From contig NZ_CP043641.1 of assembly GCF_014217625.1 (NCBI RefSeq), positions 4,340,001-4,404,000 of the forward strand: a DNA stretch of 64,000 nucleotides. The letters are read 5' to 3'. Position numbers and translations under genes: made by a program. The DNA comes from Leifsonia shinshuensis (GTDB taxonomy: Bacteria > Actinomycetota > Actinomycetes > Actinomycetales > Microbacteriaceae). Position 1 is the stretch's first letter, and each line of letters begins with the position of its first letter. The notes under the pieces were generated by a model that searched no databases, was not told the DNA's origin, and worked only from the letters and a program-made list of their open reading frames with translations. This document shows positions 46,418 to 55,406 of the stretch, piece by piece.

Positions 46418-49393
46418 ATGCGATCACCGGCGTCCAGCCCCACGATGATCGGGCGCGAGTCCGATCTGGAGGCGCTGCGCGACGAGCTCGACGGAGTCCG
46501 TCGCGACGGCGGCCTCCGCGCCGTCGTGATCGGCGGCGAGGCGGGCATCGGCAAGTCGCGGCTGCTCGCCGAGTTCCTGGCCGAGGCCGAGGAGTCCTCC
46601 ACGGTGCTGCTCGGCCGATGCGTCGACCTCGGCAACGACGGGGCGCCCTACGCGCCGTTCGCCGGCATCCTCCGCCGGCTCATCGAGCTGCGCGGCCTGG
46701 ACGCCGTGCTGGAGGCCGCGGGCCACGGCGCCGGCGTCCTCTCCGTGCTCCTGCCCGAGCTGGCCGACGACTCCGCTGTCCCGGCGCGCACCGGCGCCGA
46801 GCGGCTGTACGAGCTGGTGACGGTCCTGTTCGAGACGCTGTCGGCCGACCGCCCGCTCGTCCTGGCGGTCGAAGACCTGCACTGGGCCGACACCGCGACG
46901 CTCGAACTGCTGCGGTTCATCGTCCGGATGGCCGAGCGCGGGCACCTCCTCGTCCTGCTGAGCTACCGCACAGACGAGATCACGCGCGGCCACCCGCTGC
47001 GCGCCTACCTCGGCGAGCTGGAGCGCACCCGCCGCGTCACGCGCTGGGAGCTGGCCAGGCTCGGCCGCGGTCAGGTGGAGGCGCTGATCGCCCGGCTGCT
47101 CGGCTGCGAGCCCGACGCCGCGACGGTCGGCCGCGTCTACGAGATGAGCGAGGGCGTCCCGTTCTTCGTCGAAGAGCTGATCGGCATCGACGGCCTCGCG
47201 ACAGGGGAGGACCTTCCCGAGACGCTGCGGGAGCTGCTGCTCGCCCGGTTCGAGAAGCTCAGCGATCCCGCCCAGCGGCTGCTGCGCCTGGTCTCGGCCG
47301 GCGGCGTCTGCGTCGACCACGAGCTGCTCAGCGCGGTCTACGACGGCACGCCGGACCAGCTCGACGCGGCGGCGCGGGAGGCCGTGGTCGCCAATGTCCT
47401 GGTCGCCGACTCGACCGAGTACACCTTCCGCCACGCGCTCGTGCGCGAGGCCATCCACGCCGACCTGCTGCCGGGGGAGCGCAGCCGGTTCCACATGCGC
47501 TTCGCGGAGGCCCTGGAAGCCAGCCCGCAGCGCTCGGCGACGCAGCTCTCCACGCACTGGCTCGCCGCGCACGACGTGCGGCGCGCCTTCATCGCGTCGC
47601 TGGAGGCCATGAGCGAGGCGCGGATGTCGTACGCCTACGCCACGGCCGCCGCGATGGGCGACCGCGCCCTGGAACTGTGGGACAGCGTGCCGGACGCCGA
47701 CGAGCTGAGCGCGCAGTGGCTGCGGACCGGAGGCCGCACCGAGCTGCTGGCGCGCACCGCGTCGGCGCTGCGCAACGCGGGCGACAACGAGCGCGCGCTC
47801 GCCCTGGTCAACGTGGCGCTCGAGACGGCCGACGGCCTCCCGCCCGCCCGGCAGGCGCGGCTGCTGCGCGACAAGGCGCAGTACCTCCAGAACCTCAACC
47901 GCACGGGCGTCCAGGAGCTGCTGCAGAGCGCCCTCGACGTGGTGCCGCCCGGCGCGCTGCCGGAGGGCGACGGCCTCCGCCTGCAGCTCCTGGCCGAGCT
48001 GGCCGCCCGGTACATGCTCGCGGCCCGGTTCGACGACGCGGTGGCCATGTCGTCGCGGGCGATCGAGGAAGCCGGCGACGGGTCGGACGCGCTCCGCTCC
48101 GTCGCGCACAACATCCTCGGCAGCTCACTGGTGTCCCGCGGTTCCGTGGAGCGCGGGCTGGCCGAGCTGGAGGAAGCCGGCCGGCTCGCCGAGAACGACT
48201 CCGCCGCCGAGCTGCGGTACGCCGTCAACGCGTCCGACGCGATGAACAACCTCGGCCGCTACGCCGAGGCGGTGCGGCTCGCCGAGGCGGGGGTCCGCGA
48301 GGCCCGCGCGCGCGGCATCGAGCGCTCCACCGGCGTCATCCTGTCCTCCAACACCGTGGAGCCGCTGCTCGCGCTCGGCGAGCTCGACCGGGCGGAGGCG
48401 CTGCTCGACCCCGCGCTGGCCCTCGACCCGCCGCCGAGCTTCCGCGCGCACCTGCAACGCATGAAGCTGTGGATCACGCTGTGGCGCGGCGACCTCGAGA
48501 CGACCGAGACGCTGCTGCGCCGCTGGCACGGCGGCCTGCGCACACTCGGCGAACTGGAGGTCCAGTCGGAACTCGGCGTCGCCCGCCTCGCCGCGGAGGT
48601 GTCGATCGCCCGCGGCGACGCGTTCGACGCCTGGGAGCACACCGCTCCCGTTCGCACGGCGGCCCACCGACCGCTACCGGCGAACGACCTCCCGGTGCTC
48701 GCCGCGGCGGCGCGCGCCCTTGCCGACATCGCGTTCCGCTCCGAGCACGAGCGCGCCGAACGCGACACCCCGGTGGATGTGGCGCTGGAGGCCGCGCGCC
48801 TCGACGCGGCGCTGGCCGCCATCGAGGCCTGGCCGACGGCGGTCGCGTGGGGTCCGGTGATCCGCGCGGAGCTGGCCACAGCACTGGCGGCGCTGGCCGA
48901 GGCGGGCACGGTCTCCGATCCGTCCGCCGCCGACCGCTTCGACGGCGCACGAGTGGCCTGGGAGGCCGCGGTCGAGGCGACCGCGTTTCCGCTCGCCCCC
49001 GCGCACCTGCACCCCTACGCCCTCGTCCGCGCCGCCCGGGTCGCGCGGGCCGCGGGAGACCGCCCGGCCGCCGAACGCCTGGCCGTCGCCGCCCGAGACG
49101 AAGCACAGAACACGGGCTTCGGACTCCTCGCCGAGGCGGCCGTCGCCCTGATCTCGTCCCGCGGCGCCCGCGCTGTGGGCGGACCGCCCGCGCTCGGCCC
49201 CGGCGCCCCGCTCACGGAGCGCGAGGAGCAGGTCCTCGCCCTGATCGAGCAGGGGCTGAGCAACAAGCAGATCGGCGAGGTCCTCTTCATCTCCGCCAAG
49301 ACCGCGAGCGTCCATGTCTCGAGCATCCTCCGCAAGGTCGGCGCCGCCAGCCGCACGGAGGCCGTCTACCGCGCGTCGCGGGCCGCTCGGTAG
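46418..49393 (+). CDS. AAA/LuxR-family large transcriptional regulator
   Basis: A 991-residue regulator. The N-terminal AAA-type ATPase has Walker A GGEAGIGKSR (39-48) and Walker B LVLAVEDLHWAD. A long helical TPR-like region of roughly 550 residues follows, and a C-terminal LuxR helix-turn-helix ends the protein (LTEREEQVLALIEQGLSNKQ, then IGEVLFISAKTASVHVSSI). This is the LAL/MalT-like layout, in which ATP and an effector control DNA binding. The ATG at 46418 is used; longer in-frame starts lack ribosome sites. The target genes are not evident. Confidence 0.9.
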   Translation: MRSPASSPTMIGRESDLEALRDELDGVRRDGGLRAVVIGGEAGIGKSRLLAEFLAEAEESSTVLLGRCVDLGNDGAPYAPFAGILRRLIELRGLDAVLEAAGHGAGVLSVLLPELADDSAVPARTGAERLYELVTVLFETLSADRPLVLAVEDLHWADTATLELLRFIVRMAERGHLLVLLSYRTDEITRGHPLRAYLGELERTRRVTRWELARLGRGQVEALIARLLGCEPDAATVGRVYEMSEGVPFFVEELIGIDGLATGEDLPETLRELLLARFEKLSDPAQRLLRLVSAGGVCVDHELLSAVYDGTPDQLDAAAREAVVANVLVADSTEYTFRHALVREAIHADLLPGERSRFHMRFAEALEASPQRSATQLSTHWLAAHDVRRAFIASLEAMSEARMSYAYATAAAMGDRALELWDSVPDADELSAQWLRTGGRTELLARTASALRNAGDNERALALVNVALETADGLPPARQARLLRDKAQYLQNLNRTGVQELLQSALDVVPPGALPEGDGLRLQLLAELAARYMLAARFDDAVAMSSRAIEEAGDGSDALRSVAHNILGSSLVSRGSVERGLAELEEAGRLAENDSAAELRYAVNASDAMNNLGRYAEAVRLAEAGVREARARGIERSTGVILSSNTVEPLLALGELDRAEALLDPALALDPPPSFRAHLQRMKLWITLWRGDLETTETLLRRWHGGLRTLGELEVQSELGVARLAAEVSIARGDAFDAWEHTAPVRTAAHRPLPANDLPVLAAAARALADIAFRSEHERAERDTPVDVALEAARLDAALAAIEAWPTAVAWGPVIRAELATALAALAEAGTVSDPSAADRFDGARVAWEAAVEATAFPLAPAHLHPYALVRAARVARAAGDRPAAERLAVAARDEAQNTGFGLLAEAAVALISSRGARAVGGPPALGPGAPLTEREEQVLALIEQGLSNKQIGEVLFISAKTASVHVSSILRKVGAASRTEAVYRASRAAR

Positions 49394-49405
49394 CGCGCCA
49401 GCGCG

Positions 49406-49822
49406 CTAGCGCTCGGCGGCCACCGCGCACACGATGCACAGCTCCGTCGTCGGCCGGGCCTCCAGCCGCTGCACCCCGATCGCGCGCCCGCAGGAGGCGC
49501 ACGTCCCGTAGCGTCCCAGCCGGATGCGGTCGCGCGCCGCGTCCACGGCCGCGATGTCCGCCGCCGTCTCCGAGCGGAGGGCGTGCAGCCTGCTCCACTC
49601 CGAACTCAGCGTCGGCCCTTCCGGGTCGTGCTCGTCGTCGGCGGTCGACTCCGACCGCGACGACAGCAGCGACCCCAGGGCCTCCGCGAGGCGCTGCGAC
49701 TCCGCGACGTCCCCCTGACGCCGCTCGTCCAGCATCCTGTCGAAGCCCTCCAGCTCGTCGGTGGTCAGTCCGATGTCCTGGATGATGTAGAGCTCTCGTG
49801 TGTCCGGTGATTCGGTGTGCAT
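49406..49822 (-). CDS. TraR/DksA-type C4 zinc-finger protein
   Basis: A 138-residue protein with a coiled-coil-prone middle (about 72-100) and a C-terminal zinc finger with Cys108, Cys111, Cys129 and Cys132 (YGTCASCGRAI and TTELCIVC). The layout fits DksA/TraR proteins that enter the RNA polymerase secondary channel, although the acidic tip residues of DksA are not obvious. It converges on the LuxR gene with a 12-bp gap. Confidence 0.85.
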   Translation of the reverse strand: MHTESPDTRELYIIQDIGLTTDELEGFDRMLDERRQGDVAESQRLAEALGSLLSSRSESTADDEHDPEGPTLSSEWSRLHALRSETAADIAAVDAARDRIRLGRYGTCASCGRAIGVQRLEARPTTELCIVCAVAAER

Positions 49823-49893
49823 CCGCGCACCCCCTTCCGATCCCGCCGTGTCAGCGTACGCCCGGCATCCGGTATCCGACGTAGGCTCGGCGC

Positions 49894-50184
49894 GTGCCTT
49901 CGTTTCGTGTGATCATCCCGGTCGGGCGCCTGCGGCCCGACGTGGCCCCGACCCAGGTGGAGCCGGCGGCCGCCGCCGCGGTGGCCGAACTGACGACCGT
50001 GGAGGCGACCAGCGTCGACATCGTCAGCCGCGAGGCGCGGCTCACCGTGCGTTTCACCGCGGACGGCGCGCACGACGCACTGCGCGTCGCCGAGCACGCG
50101 GTCGCCGCCGTCGGAGCGCTCGCGCAGACCGGGGACTGGCGGCTCACCGAACGCGTCGGCGGCCGCTGGTTCCGGAGGGCGTGA
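49894..50184 (+). CDS. Conserved hypothetical protein
   Basis: A 96-residue protein beginning MPSFRVIIPVGRLRPDVAPT, with alternating strand/helix pattern and Ala-rich helices, probably a small ferredoxin-like alpha/beta fold. GTG at 49894 has no strong ribosome site. It converges with the glutathione peroxidase gene. No function is assigned. Confidence 0.6.
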   Translation: MPSFRVIIPVGRLRPDVAPTQVEPAAAAAVAELTTVEATSVDIVSREARLTVRFTADGAHDALRVAEHAVAAVGALAQTGDWRLTERVGGRWFRRA

Positions 50185-50193
50185 GCTCGGCGC

Positions 50194-50682
50194 TCACACC
50201 GCCGCCGGCAGCGACGCCTCGATGAGGCCGACGATCCGCGGGTCGTCCGGCTCCATCTGCGGGCGGAACCGGTGCACCGCGCCGTCGGGCGTGATGACGA
50301 ACTTCTCGAAGTTCCACTTCACCTTGCCGGCCTTGCCGTCGGCGTCCGGGTGCGTGGTCAGCTCGTTGTAGAGCGGGTGCGCGTTGCGGCCGTTCAGCCG
50401 CACCTTCTCCATCATCGGGAACGTGACGCCCCACGTCGTCGAGCAGTACTCCTTGATCGCGTCCGTCGAGCTGAGCTCCTGGAGGAACTGGTTGCTCGGG
50501 AACCCGATCACCGTGAACCCGCGGTCGCCGTATGTCTCCTGCAGCTGCTCCAGCTTCTCGTACTGCGGTGCGAGTCCGCAGCGGGAGGCGACGTTGACGA
50601 CGAGGATGACCTTGCCCGAAAAGGCGGCGAGGCTGGTCGGAGCTCCATCGATGGTGTGGAACGGGATATCCATCAGGGTCAT
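50194..50682 (-). CDS. Glutathione peroxidase-family thiol peroxidase
   Basis: A 162-residue GPx-fold protein. The peroxidatic Cys35 (NVASRCGLAPQY), Gln65 (FPSNQF) and Trp123/Asn124 (VKWNFEKFV) form the catalytic tetrad. Cys80 (YCSTTWGVTFPM) sits where thioredoxin-dependent GPx enzymes keep the resolving cysteine. Actinobacteria usually lack glutathione, so it is probably a thioredoxin-type peroxidase reducing hydroperoxides in the cytoplasm. An ATG three codons in is an alternative start. Confidence 0.92.
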   Translation of the reverse strand: MTLMDIPFHTIDGAPTSLAAFSGKVILVVNVASRCGLAPQYEKLEQLQETYGDRGFTVIGFPSNQFLQELSSTDAIKEYCSTTWGVTFPMMEKVRLNGRNAHPLYNELTTHPDADGKAGKVKWNFEKFVITPDGAVHRFRPQMEPDDPRIVGLIEASLPAAV

Positions 50683-50759
50683 GGTCCGAGCCTACGTCCC
50701 GATACGTGAGTGTATGCGCGGATGCGGCGAAGACCCAGGAACGGTCCCGTCGGCGCGGT

Positions 50760-51731
50760 TCAGGCCCTCGCGAGCGGCGCGGCCGGATCCGACGCCCACT
50801 CGTTGAGCGACCCGTCGTAGACCGTCACGTCGTCGCGCCCGAGCAGCGCCAGAGCGAGGGCGTCGGCAGCCGCGGCGATCCCGCCGCCGCAGTACGCGAC
50901 GATCGGGTCGGGCGACGCCAGCACGTCGGCGAAGAGGTCGTGCAGTCCGGCGGCCGGCAGGAACGCGTTGGTCGCCCGGTCCACCAGCCGCACGGCCGGC
51001 GCGCTCACGCTACCCGGAATGTGCCGGGCGGCGAAGTCCTTCGGCGCGGTGCCGCAGACCAGCGTCCCCGGCCGGTCGCCGGCGAGCAGTGCCGCGACGT
51101 CCTCCCTGTCGCTCCAGAACCCCGGCAGTTCGGCGGCGACGAATCGGCCGGCGGGCGCGGGCGTCACGGGGCCGGACGCGAGCGGTCGGCCCTCCTCCCG
51201 CCACTTGGTCACGCCGCCGTCGAGCACCGCGACGCGGTCGTGGCCGAACGAGCGGAACAGCCACCACAGCCGGGAGGCCCACTGCCCGACCGCGCCGTCG
51301 TACACGACGACGGTGGTGTCGGCGTCCACGCCCAGCGCGGTCGCGGCGGCGGCGAACGCCTCGGCGCCCGGACGCGTGAACGGGAAGGGCGCGGCCGGGT
51401 CGCTGAACCGCTCGAGCAGGTCCGCGAACACCGCCCCGGGGACGTGCCCCTCGCCGTGCCGCTCGATCCCGCTGACGTAGTCGGTGCGGCCGTCGGCGCC
51501 GGCGACCGCGACGACCGACGCGTCGATCACCAGGAGGCCGTCGGCTCCGAGGTGGTCGCACAGCCACTGGGTGGACACCAGCGGCCCGGCGAGCGCCGCA
51601 CCGAGTGCGGCGCGGACCTCGACGCCTGCGCTGCTGTCGTCTGCACCGTTCCTGCGGTCGCCGCGGAGGTCGGCGAGGGTCGCGGGATCGGGGACGGTCG
51701 GCTCGTCGGAACGCGCGGTCGTGAGAGTCAT
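50760..51731 (-). CDS. Two-domain rhodanese sulfurtransferase
   Basis: About 323 residues from ATG 51731 (GGAG close upstream; GTG 51743 also possible). The N-terminal rhodanese domain has GHVPGAVFADL, and the C-terminal domain has RHIPGSVSAPAVR and the active loop AYCGGGIAAAADALAL with the catalytic Cys. The CGGGIA loop is closer to the thiosulfate/uncertain class than the CGSGVT loop at 16083. The N-terminal extension of about 50 residues is unusual. Confidence 0.88.
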   Translation of the reverse strand: MTLTTARSDEPTVPDPATLADLRGDRRNGADDSSAGVEVRAALGAALAGPLVSTQWLCDHLGADGLLVIDASVVAVAGADGRTDYVSGIERHGEGHVPGAVFADLLERFSDPAAPFPFTRPGAEAFAAAATALGVDADTTVVVYDGAVGQWASRLWWLFRSFGHDRVAVLDGGVTKWREEGRPLASGPVTPAPAGRFVAAELPGFWSDREDVAALLAGDRPGTLVCGTAPKDFAARHIPGSVSAPAVRLVDRATNAFLPAAGLHDLFADVLASPDPIVAYCGGGIAAAADALALALLGRDDVTVYDGSLNEWASDPAAPLARA

Positions 51732-51830
51732 GCGCTCCACGCTAACGGCGGCCTCCGACGTCGTATACGAGGGGCGCAATCGTGCGTAACGAGAGCGTCG
51801 TGGCGGTGGGACACGCGAGCTTCGGCCGCC

Positions 51831-53216
51831 TCAGCACTCGATGACGTTGACCGCGAGGCCGCCCTCGCTGGTCTCCTTGTACTTGGTCGACATGTCCAGC
51901 CCGGTCTGGCGCATCGTCTCGATCACGGTGTCCAGCGAGACCAGGTGCGAACCGTCGCCGTGCAGCGCGAGGCGTGCGGCAGAGACGGCGGTGGAGGACG
52001 CGATCGCGTTGCGCTCGATGCAGGGGATCTGCACCAGGCCGCCGACCGGGTCGCAGGTGAGGCCGAGGTGATGTTCCATGGCGATCTCCGCCGCGTTCTC
52101 GACCTGGGTCGGAGTGCCGCCGAGGACTGCGCAGAGTGCGCCCGCCGCCATCGCGCAGGCTGAGCCGACCTCCGCCTGACAGCCGCCCTCCGCCCCCGAG
52201 ATGGACGCGTTCGCCTTGAACAGCGAGCCGATCGCGGTCGCGGTGAGCAGGTACTTGCGGATTCCGTCGAGCGTCGCGCCCGGCACGAACCGGAGGTAGT
52301 AGTGGGCCACGGCGGGCACGATCCCGGCCGCGCCGTTGGTGGGAGCGGTGACGACGCGGCCTCCCGAGGCGTTCTCCTCGTTGACGGCCAGCGCGAACGC
52401 GTGCAGCCACTCCAGCGACGTCGCGCGGCCCGGGTCGTCCTGGACGCTCTCCAGGTGCTCGCGCATCGCGGCCGCGCGGCGCTTGACGCCGAGGCCGCCC
52501 GGGAGGGTGCCGTCGCCGGCCAGGCCGCGCGCGACGCACTCGGCCATGGCCTCCCAGATCAGGTCGAGGCGCGTGTCGGTGGCGTCCTCGCCGTGGAGGG
52601 CGATCTCGTTGCGGCGCGCGACCTCGCAGATCGGGATGTCCAGGCGCGCGCAGATCGCCAGCAGTTCCTCGGCGGAGTCGTACGGCAGCGGGTGCGCCGC
52701 GCGTGCGGCGAGTTCCGCCTCCTCGCCATCCCGGCGGATGAAGCCGCCGCCGATCGAGTAGTAGGTCTCCTCCAGCAGGGGGAGCGGCTGTCGGGTTCCG
52801 TCGGCGCTGCGGCCCCAGGCGCGCAGGGTGAGCGCGTTCGGGTGGCCGGGGAGGCGGGTGCGCGGCTCGAAGTCGATGTCGCCCTTGCTGAGCGGGATGT
52901 CGCGCACGCCCGCGAGGCGCAGTTTCGCGCCGTCGCCGATCGCGGACCACGCGCCGCGTACGTCGTCCGGGTGGCAGTTCTCCGGCTCGTTGCCGCGGAG
53001 GCCGGCGACGACGGCGTCGGGCGTGCCGTGCCCGATCCCGGTCGAGCCGAGGGAGCCGTAGAGGGTGCAGGTGACCTGGTCGACCTGCTCCACGAGGTCG
53101 TCGGCGACGAGGCGGTCCGCGAACGCCTTGGCGGCCCGCAGGGGTCCGACGGTGTGCGAGCTCGAGGGGCCGATGCCGATCGAGAACAGGTCGAAGGCGG
53201 AGACGTACGCTGTCAC
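51831..53216 (-). CDS. sdaA: L-serine ammonia-lyase (iron-sulfur dependent)
   Basis: A 461-residue single-chain L-serine dehydratase: the beta domain at the N-terminus ([20 protein letters not shown]) is followed by the alpha domain. Fe-S cluster cysteines lie in [17 protein letters not shown] and [18 protein letters not shown]. It converts serine to pyruvate and ammonia. Start is GTG 53216. It stands alone on the minus strand with no adjacent serine transporter. Confidence 0.95.
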   Translation of the reverse strand: MTAYVSAFDLFSIGIGPSSSHTVGPLRAAKAFADRLVADDLVEQVDQVTCTLYGSLGSTGIGHGTPDAVVAGLRGNEPENCHPDDVRGAWSAIGDGAKLRLAGVRDIPLSKGDIDFEPRTRLPGHPNALTLRAWGRSADGTRQPLPLLEETYYSIGGGFIRRDGEEAELAARAAHPLPYDSAEELLAICARLDIPICEVARRNEIALHGEDATDTRLDLIWEAMAECVARGLAGDGTLPGGLGVKRRAAAMREHLESVQDDPGRATSLEWLHAFALAVNEENASGGRVVTAPTNGAAGIVPAVAHYYLRFVPGATLDGIRKYLLTATAIGSLFKANASISGAEGGCQAEVGSACAMAAGALCAVLGGTPTQVENAAEIAMEHHLGLTCDPVGGLVQIPCIERNAIASSTAVSAARLALHGDGSHLVSLDTVIETMRQTGLDMSTKYKETSEGGLAVNVIEC

Positions 53217-53292
53217 TTCACCAGTGTACGTCGGCTTTCGCGCTGGAATCCCGCGCGCAGCTGCGCATCGGCGCAGAGATCCTGCGTGAATC

Positions 53293-53463
53293 TCAGGTTT
53301 CGCGAACGCGGACGCGAGCGTCGCCTGGCGGGCACCAAGCGGTGTCCAGGCCGCCTTCGACGGGCGTGTACTCGATGAGGAACTGACCGCCCTCGTCCGG
53401 CCCCTCCACCACGACGCCCGGGCGGTCCCCGAGCCAGACGGTCGTTCCGACGCCGATGTCCAT
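53293..53463 (-). CDS. 56-residue conserved hypothetical protein
   Basis: A short protein from ATG 53463, MDIGVGTTVWLGDRPGVVVE, followed by DEGGQFLIEYTPVEGGLDTAWCPPGDARVRV. Its all-beta pattern resembles small SH3-like or KOW-like barrels. The regular coding pattern and a clean start support a real gene. No family was assigned. Confidence 0.55.
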   Translation of the reverse strand: MDIGVGTTVWLGDRPGVVVEGPDEGGQFLIEYTPVEGGLDTAWCPPGDARVRVRET

Positions 53464-53510
53464 GCCGGTCACACTACGCTCGCGCGGGTACGTCGTGTCG
53501 GGCAAAAGAG

Positions 53511-53551
53511 CAACTTAAGTTGACAAATCGAAGTAAGCAACTAAAGTTGCT
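53511..53551 (+). promoter_or_regulatory. Leaderless promoter with two CAACT/AGTTG operators
   Basis: CAACTTAAGTTG (53511-53522) and AGCAACTAAAGTTGCT (53536-53551) are palindromes with the same half-site. TTGACA (53520-53525) and TAAAGT (53542-53547), 16 bp apart, form a promoter that the palindromes cover. ATG 53555 lies 7 bp after the -10 and has no ribosome site, so the mRNA should be leaderless. The encoded HTH protein is the likely repressor. Confidence 0.75.
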
Positions 53552-53554
53552 CCC

Positions 53555-53797
53555 ATGAACCCACCCATCCAGGCTCCGGACCCGCTCGGCGGGGTGGCCG
53601 ACGGCCTCGCCGCCGTCGTCGCCCTGCGCGAGCTCGCCGACCGGCTCGAAGACGCGGAGGTCGAGCACGCCCTCCGCGACGGCTGGAGCTGGACCCAGAT
53701 CGCCGACGCGCTCGGCGTCACCCGCCAGGCCGTGCACAAGAAGCACCTGCGCCGCGTCGCCGCCGCAGGCGTAGCCCTCAGGAGACGAAATGTCTGA
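53555..53797 (+). CDS. Small helix-turn-helix protein
   Basis: An 80-residue protein with a C-terminal helix-turn-helix (WSWTQIADALGVTRQAVHKK, about 48-67) and a basic end (KHLRRVAAAGVALRRR). The two palindromes over its own promoter suggest autoregulation. It overlaps the Clp-N gene start by 8 nt, so the pair is co-translated. Homologous HTH/Clp-N pairs occur in actinobacteria; targets beyond the operon are unknown. Confidence 0.8.
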   Translation: MNPPIQAPDPLGGVADGLAAVVALRELADRLEDAEVEHALRDGWSWTQIADALGVTRQAVHKKHLRRVAAAGVALRRRNV

Positions 53798-54299
53798 CAT
53801 CCCTCCCGGAACCGCCAACAACGCCCCCGGCCAGCCGCTGTCCAAGGCCCTCCGCTCGGTGGTGATCGCCTCCGTCACCGAGGCCCAGCGCCGCAACGCG
53901 ACCCTGGTGGAGGCCGAGCACCTGCTGCTCGCCCTCTCCCGCGACGGCAGCGGAGCGGTCCGCGACGTGCTCGCGTCCGCCGGCCTCGACCCCGTCGGGC
54001 TGGAGGCCGCCCTGCTCGCCGAACGCGAGGCCAGCCTCCGCGTCGCCGGCGTCACCCCGCCGCCGGAGGAACGGCTCGCCGCGTCGCCCCGCGTCGCCCG
54101 GCCGCGCTGGGGCGCCTCCGCCAAGGAAGCGCTCACCCGCGCCCACCGCGTCGCCTCCGCCCACCGCCGCCAGCGCTCGGGGGAGGCCGACCTCGTGACC
54201 GCCATCTTCGGACTGGAGCTGGGGACCGTCCCGCGCGCGCTGACTCTCGCCGGCGTGGACCGGCCTGCCGTGGTGGCGGCGCTGCGCGGGATCGCCTGA
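53790..54299 (+). CDS. Standalone Clp N-terminal domain protein
   Basis: A 169-residue protein carrying the two Clp-N repeats of ClpA/ClpC (LRSVVIASVTEAQRRNATLV, EAEHLLLALSRDG and the repeat ASAKEALTRAHRVASAHRRQ, GEADLVTAIFG). No AAA ATPase module follows. It resembles ClpC N-domain substrate/adaptor-binding units and may modulate ClpCP or act as a sensor for the co-encoded HTH protein. It begins at ATG 53790, overlapping the HTH gene. Confidence 0.82.
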   Translation: MSDIPPGTANNAPGQPLSKALRSVVIASVTEAQRRNATLVEAEHLLLALSRDGSGAVRDVLASAGLDPVGLEAALLAEREASLRVAGVTPPPEERLAASPRVARPRWGASAKEALTRAHRVASAHRRQRSGEADLVTAIFGLELGTVPRALTLAGVDRPAVVAALRGIA

Positions 54300-54307
54300 C
54301 AGCCGCT

Positions 54308-54347
54308 GTAAGCGCGACGTAAGCGCCCCGTAAGCGCTGTGCAAGCG
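54308..54347 (+). promoter_or_regulatory. Four direct repeats of GTAAGCG at 11-bp period (SARP-type site)
   Basis: GTAAGCG at 54308, 54319 and 54330 and GCAAGCG at 54341 recur exactly every 11 bp, one helical turn, with 4-bp spacers. They end 45 bp before the start of the ABC exporter ATPase. Heptamers at 11-bp period are the known binding architecture of SARP/BTAD activators. A BTAD-domain regulator is encoded at 56769-60113. Confidence 0.75.
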
Positions 54348-54392
54348 GCCTCCGCGACCATCGGCTCATCCACCTCATCAGGAAGGACCACC

Positions 54393-55406
54393 ATGACTCG
54401 CAGCACCGAGTGGGCCGTCGAGGCCCACGGGCTCGTCAAGGTCTTCGGCGACAACCGGGCGGTCGACGGCGTCGATCTCAACGTCCGGGCCGGCACCGTC
54501 TACGGCGTCCTCGGCCCCAACGGCGCCGGGAAGACCACCACCATCTCCATGCTCGCCACCCTGCTCCGCCCGGACGGCGGCGACGCCTTCGTCTTCGGCC
54601 ACGACATCCGCAAGGAGCAGCAGGTCGTCCGCCAGCTCCTCGGCGTGACCGCCCAGTTCGCCTCCGTGGACGAGAACCTGTCCGCCAACGAGAACCTCAT
54701 GATCTTCGCGCGCCTGCTCGGCCTCAGCGGCCGGGAGGCCAAGGCCAAGACCGCCGAGCTCCTCGAGGAGTTCGGGCTGACCGACGCCGCCAAGCGCCCG
54801 CTCAAGAAGTTCTCCGGCGGCATGCGCCGGCGCCTCGACCTGGCCGCCAGCCTGATCGCACAGCCGCCGCTGATCTTCCTCGACGAGCCGACCACCGGCC
54901 TCGACCCGCGGACCCGCGCGCAGATGTGGGACACCATCCGCCGGCTGGTCTCCACGGGCTCCACGGTGCTGCTCACCACGCAGTACCTGGACGAGGCCGA
55001 CCAGCTCGCCGACCGCATCGCCGTCATCGACCGCGGCCGCGTCGTCGCCGAGGGCACCGCCGACGAGCTGAAGGCGTCGGTGGGGGAGTCGTCCCTGCAG
55101 CTGCGCCTGACCGACCCGGCCGACATCGAGGACGCCCGCCGCGCCATCGCCACCGTTCTCGGCGTGGAGGCGGTCGTCTCGCCCGAGGGCTCCCGGCTCA
55201 CCGCGCCCATGGGCGACGCTGACGCCGTCACCGACCTGTTCGTCACGTTCCGCGAGGCGGGCATCCACCTCCAGGAGATGTCGGTGCAGAAGCCCACCCT
55301 GGACGAGGTGTTCCTCACCCTGACCGGCCACGGGGTCGAAGAGGAGACCGACACGGACGAGGAGTCCGTCGAGACCGCCGCGGCGGAGGAAGGAGTCCGG
55401 GCATGA
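54393..55406 (+). CDS. DrrA-type ABC exporter ATP-binding protein
   Basis: A 337-residue ATPase from ATG 54393 with an AGGAAGGA ribosome site. Walker A is GPNGAGKTT, the signature FSGGMRRRLDLA, Walker B LIFLDEPTTGLD, and the C-terminal regulatory domain (about 225-310) ends in LDEVFLTLTGHG, as in daunorubicin-resistance DrrA. An acidic tail follows. With the permease gene overlapping its end (ATGA), it forms a two-part efflux pump. The upstream 11-bp repeats indicate SARP-type control. Substrate is unknown. Confidence 0.93.
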   Translation: MTRSTEWAVEAHGLVKVFGDNRAVDGVDLNVRAGTVYGVLGPNGAGKTTTISMLATLLRPDGGDAFVFGHDIRKEQQVVRQLLGVTAQFASVDENLSANENLMIFARLLGLSGREAKAKTAELLEEFGLTDAAKRPLKKFSGGMRRRLDLAASLIAQPPLIFLDEPTTGLDPRTRAQMWDTIRRLVSTGSTVLLTTQYLDEADQLADRIAVIDRGRVVAEGTADELKASVGESSLQLRLTDPADIEDARRAIATVLGVEAVVSPEGSRLTAPMGDADAVTDLFVTFREAGIHLQEMSVQKPTLDEVFLTLTGHGVEEETDTDEESVETAAAEEGVRA

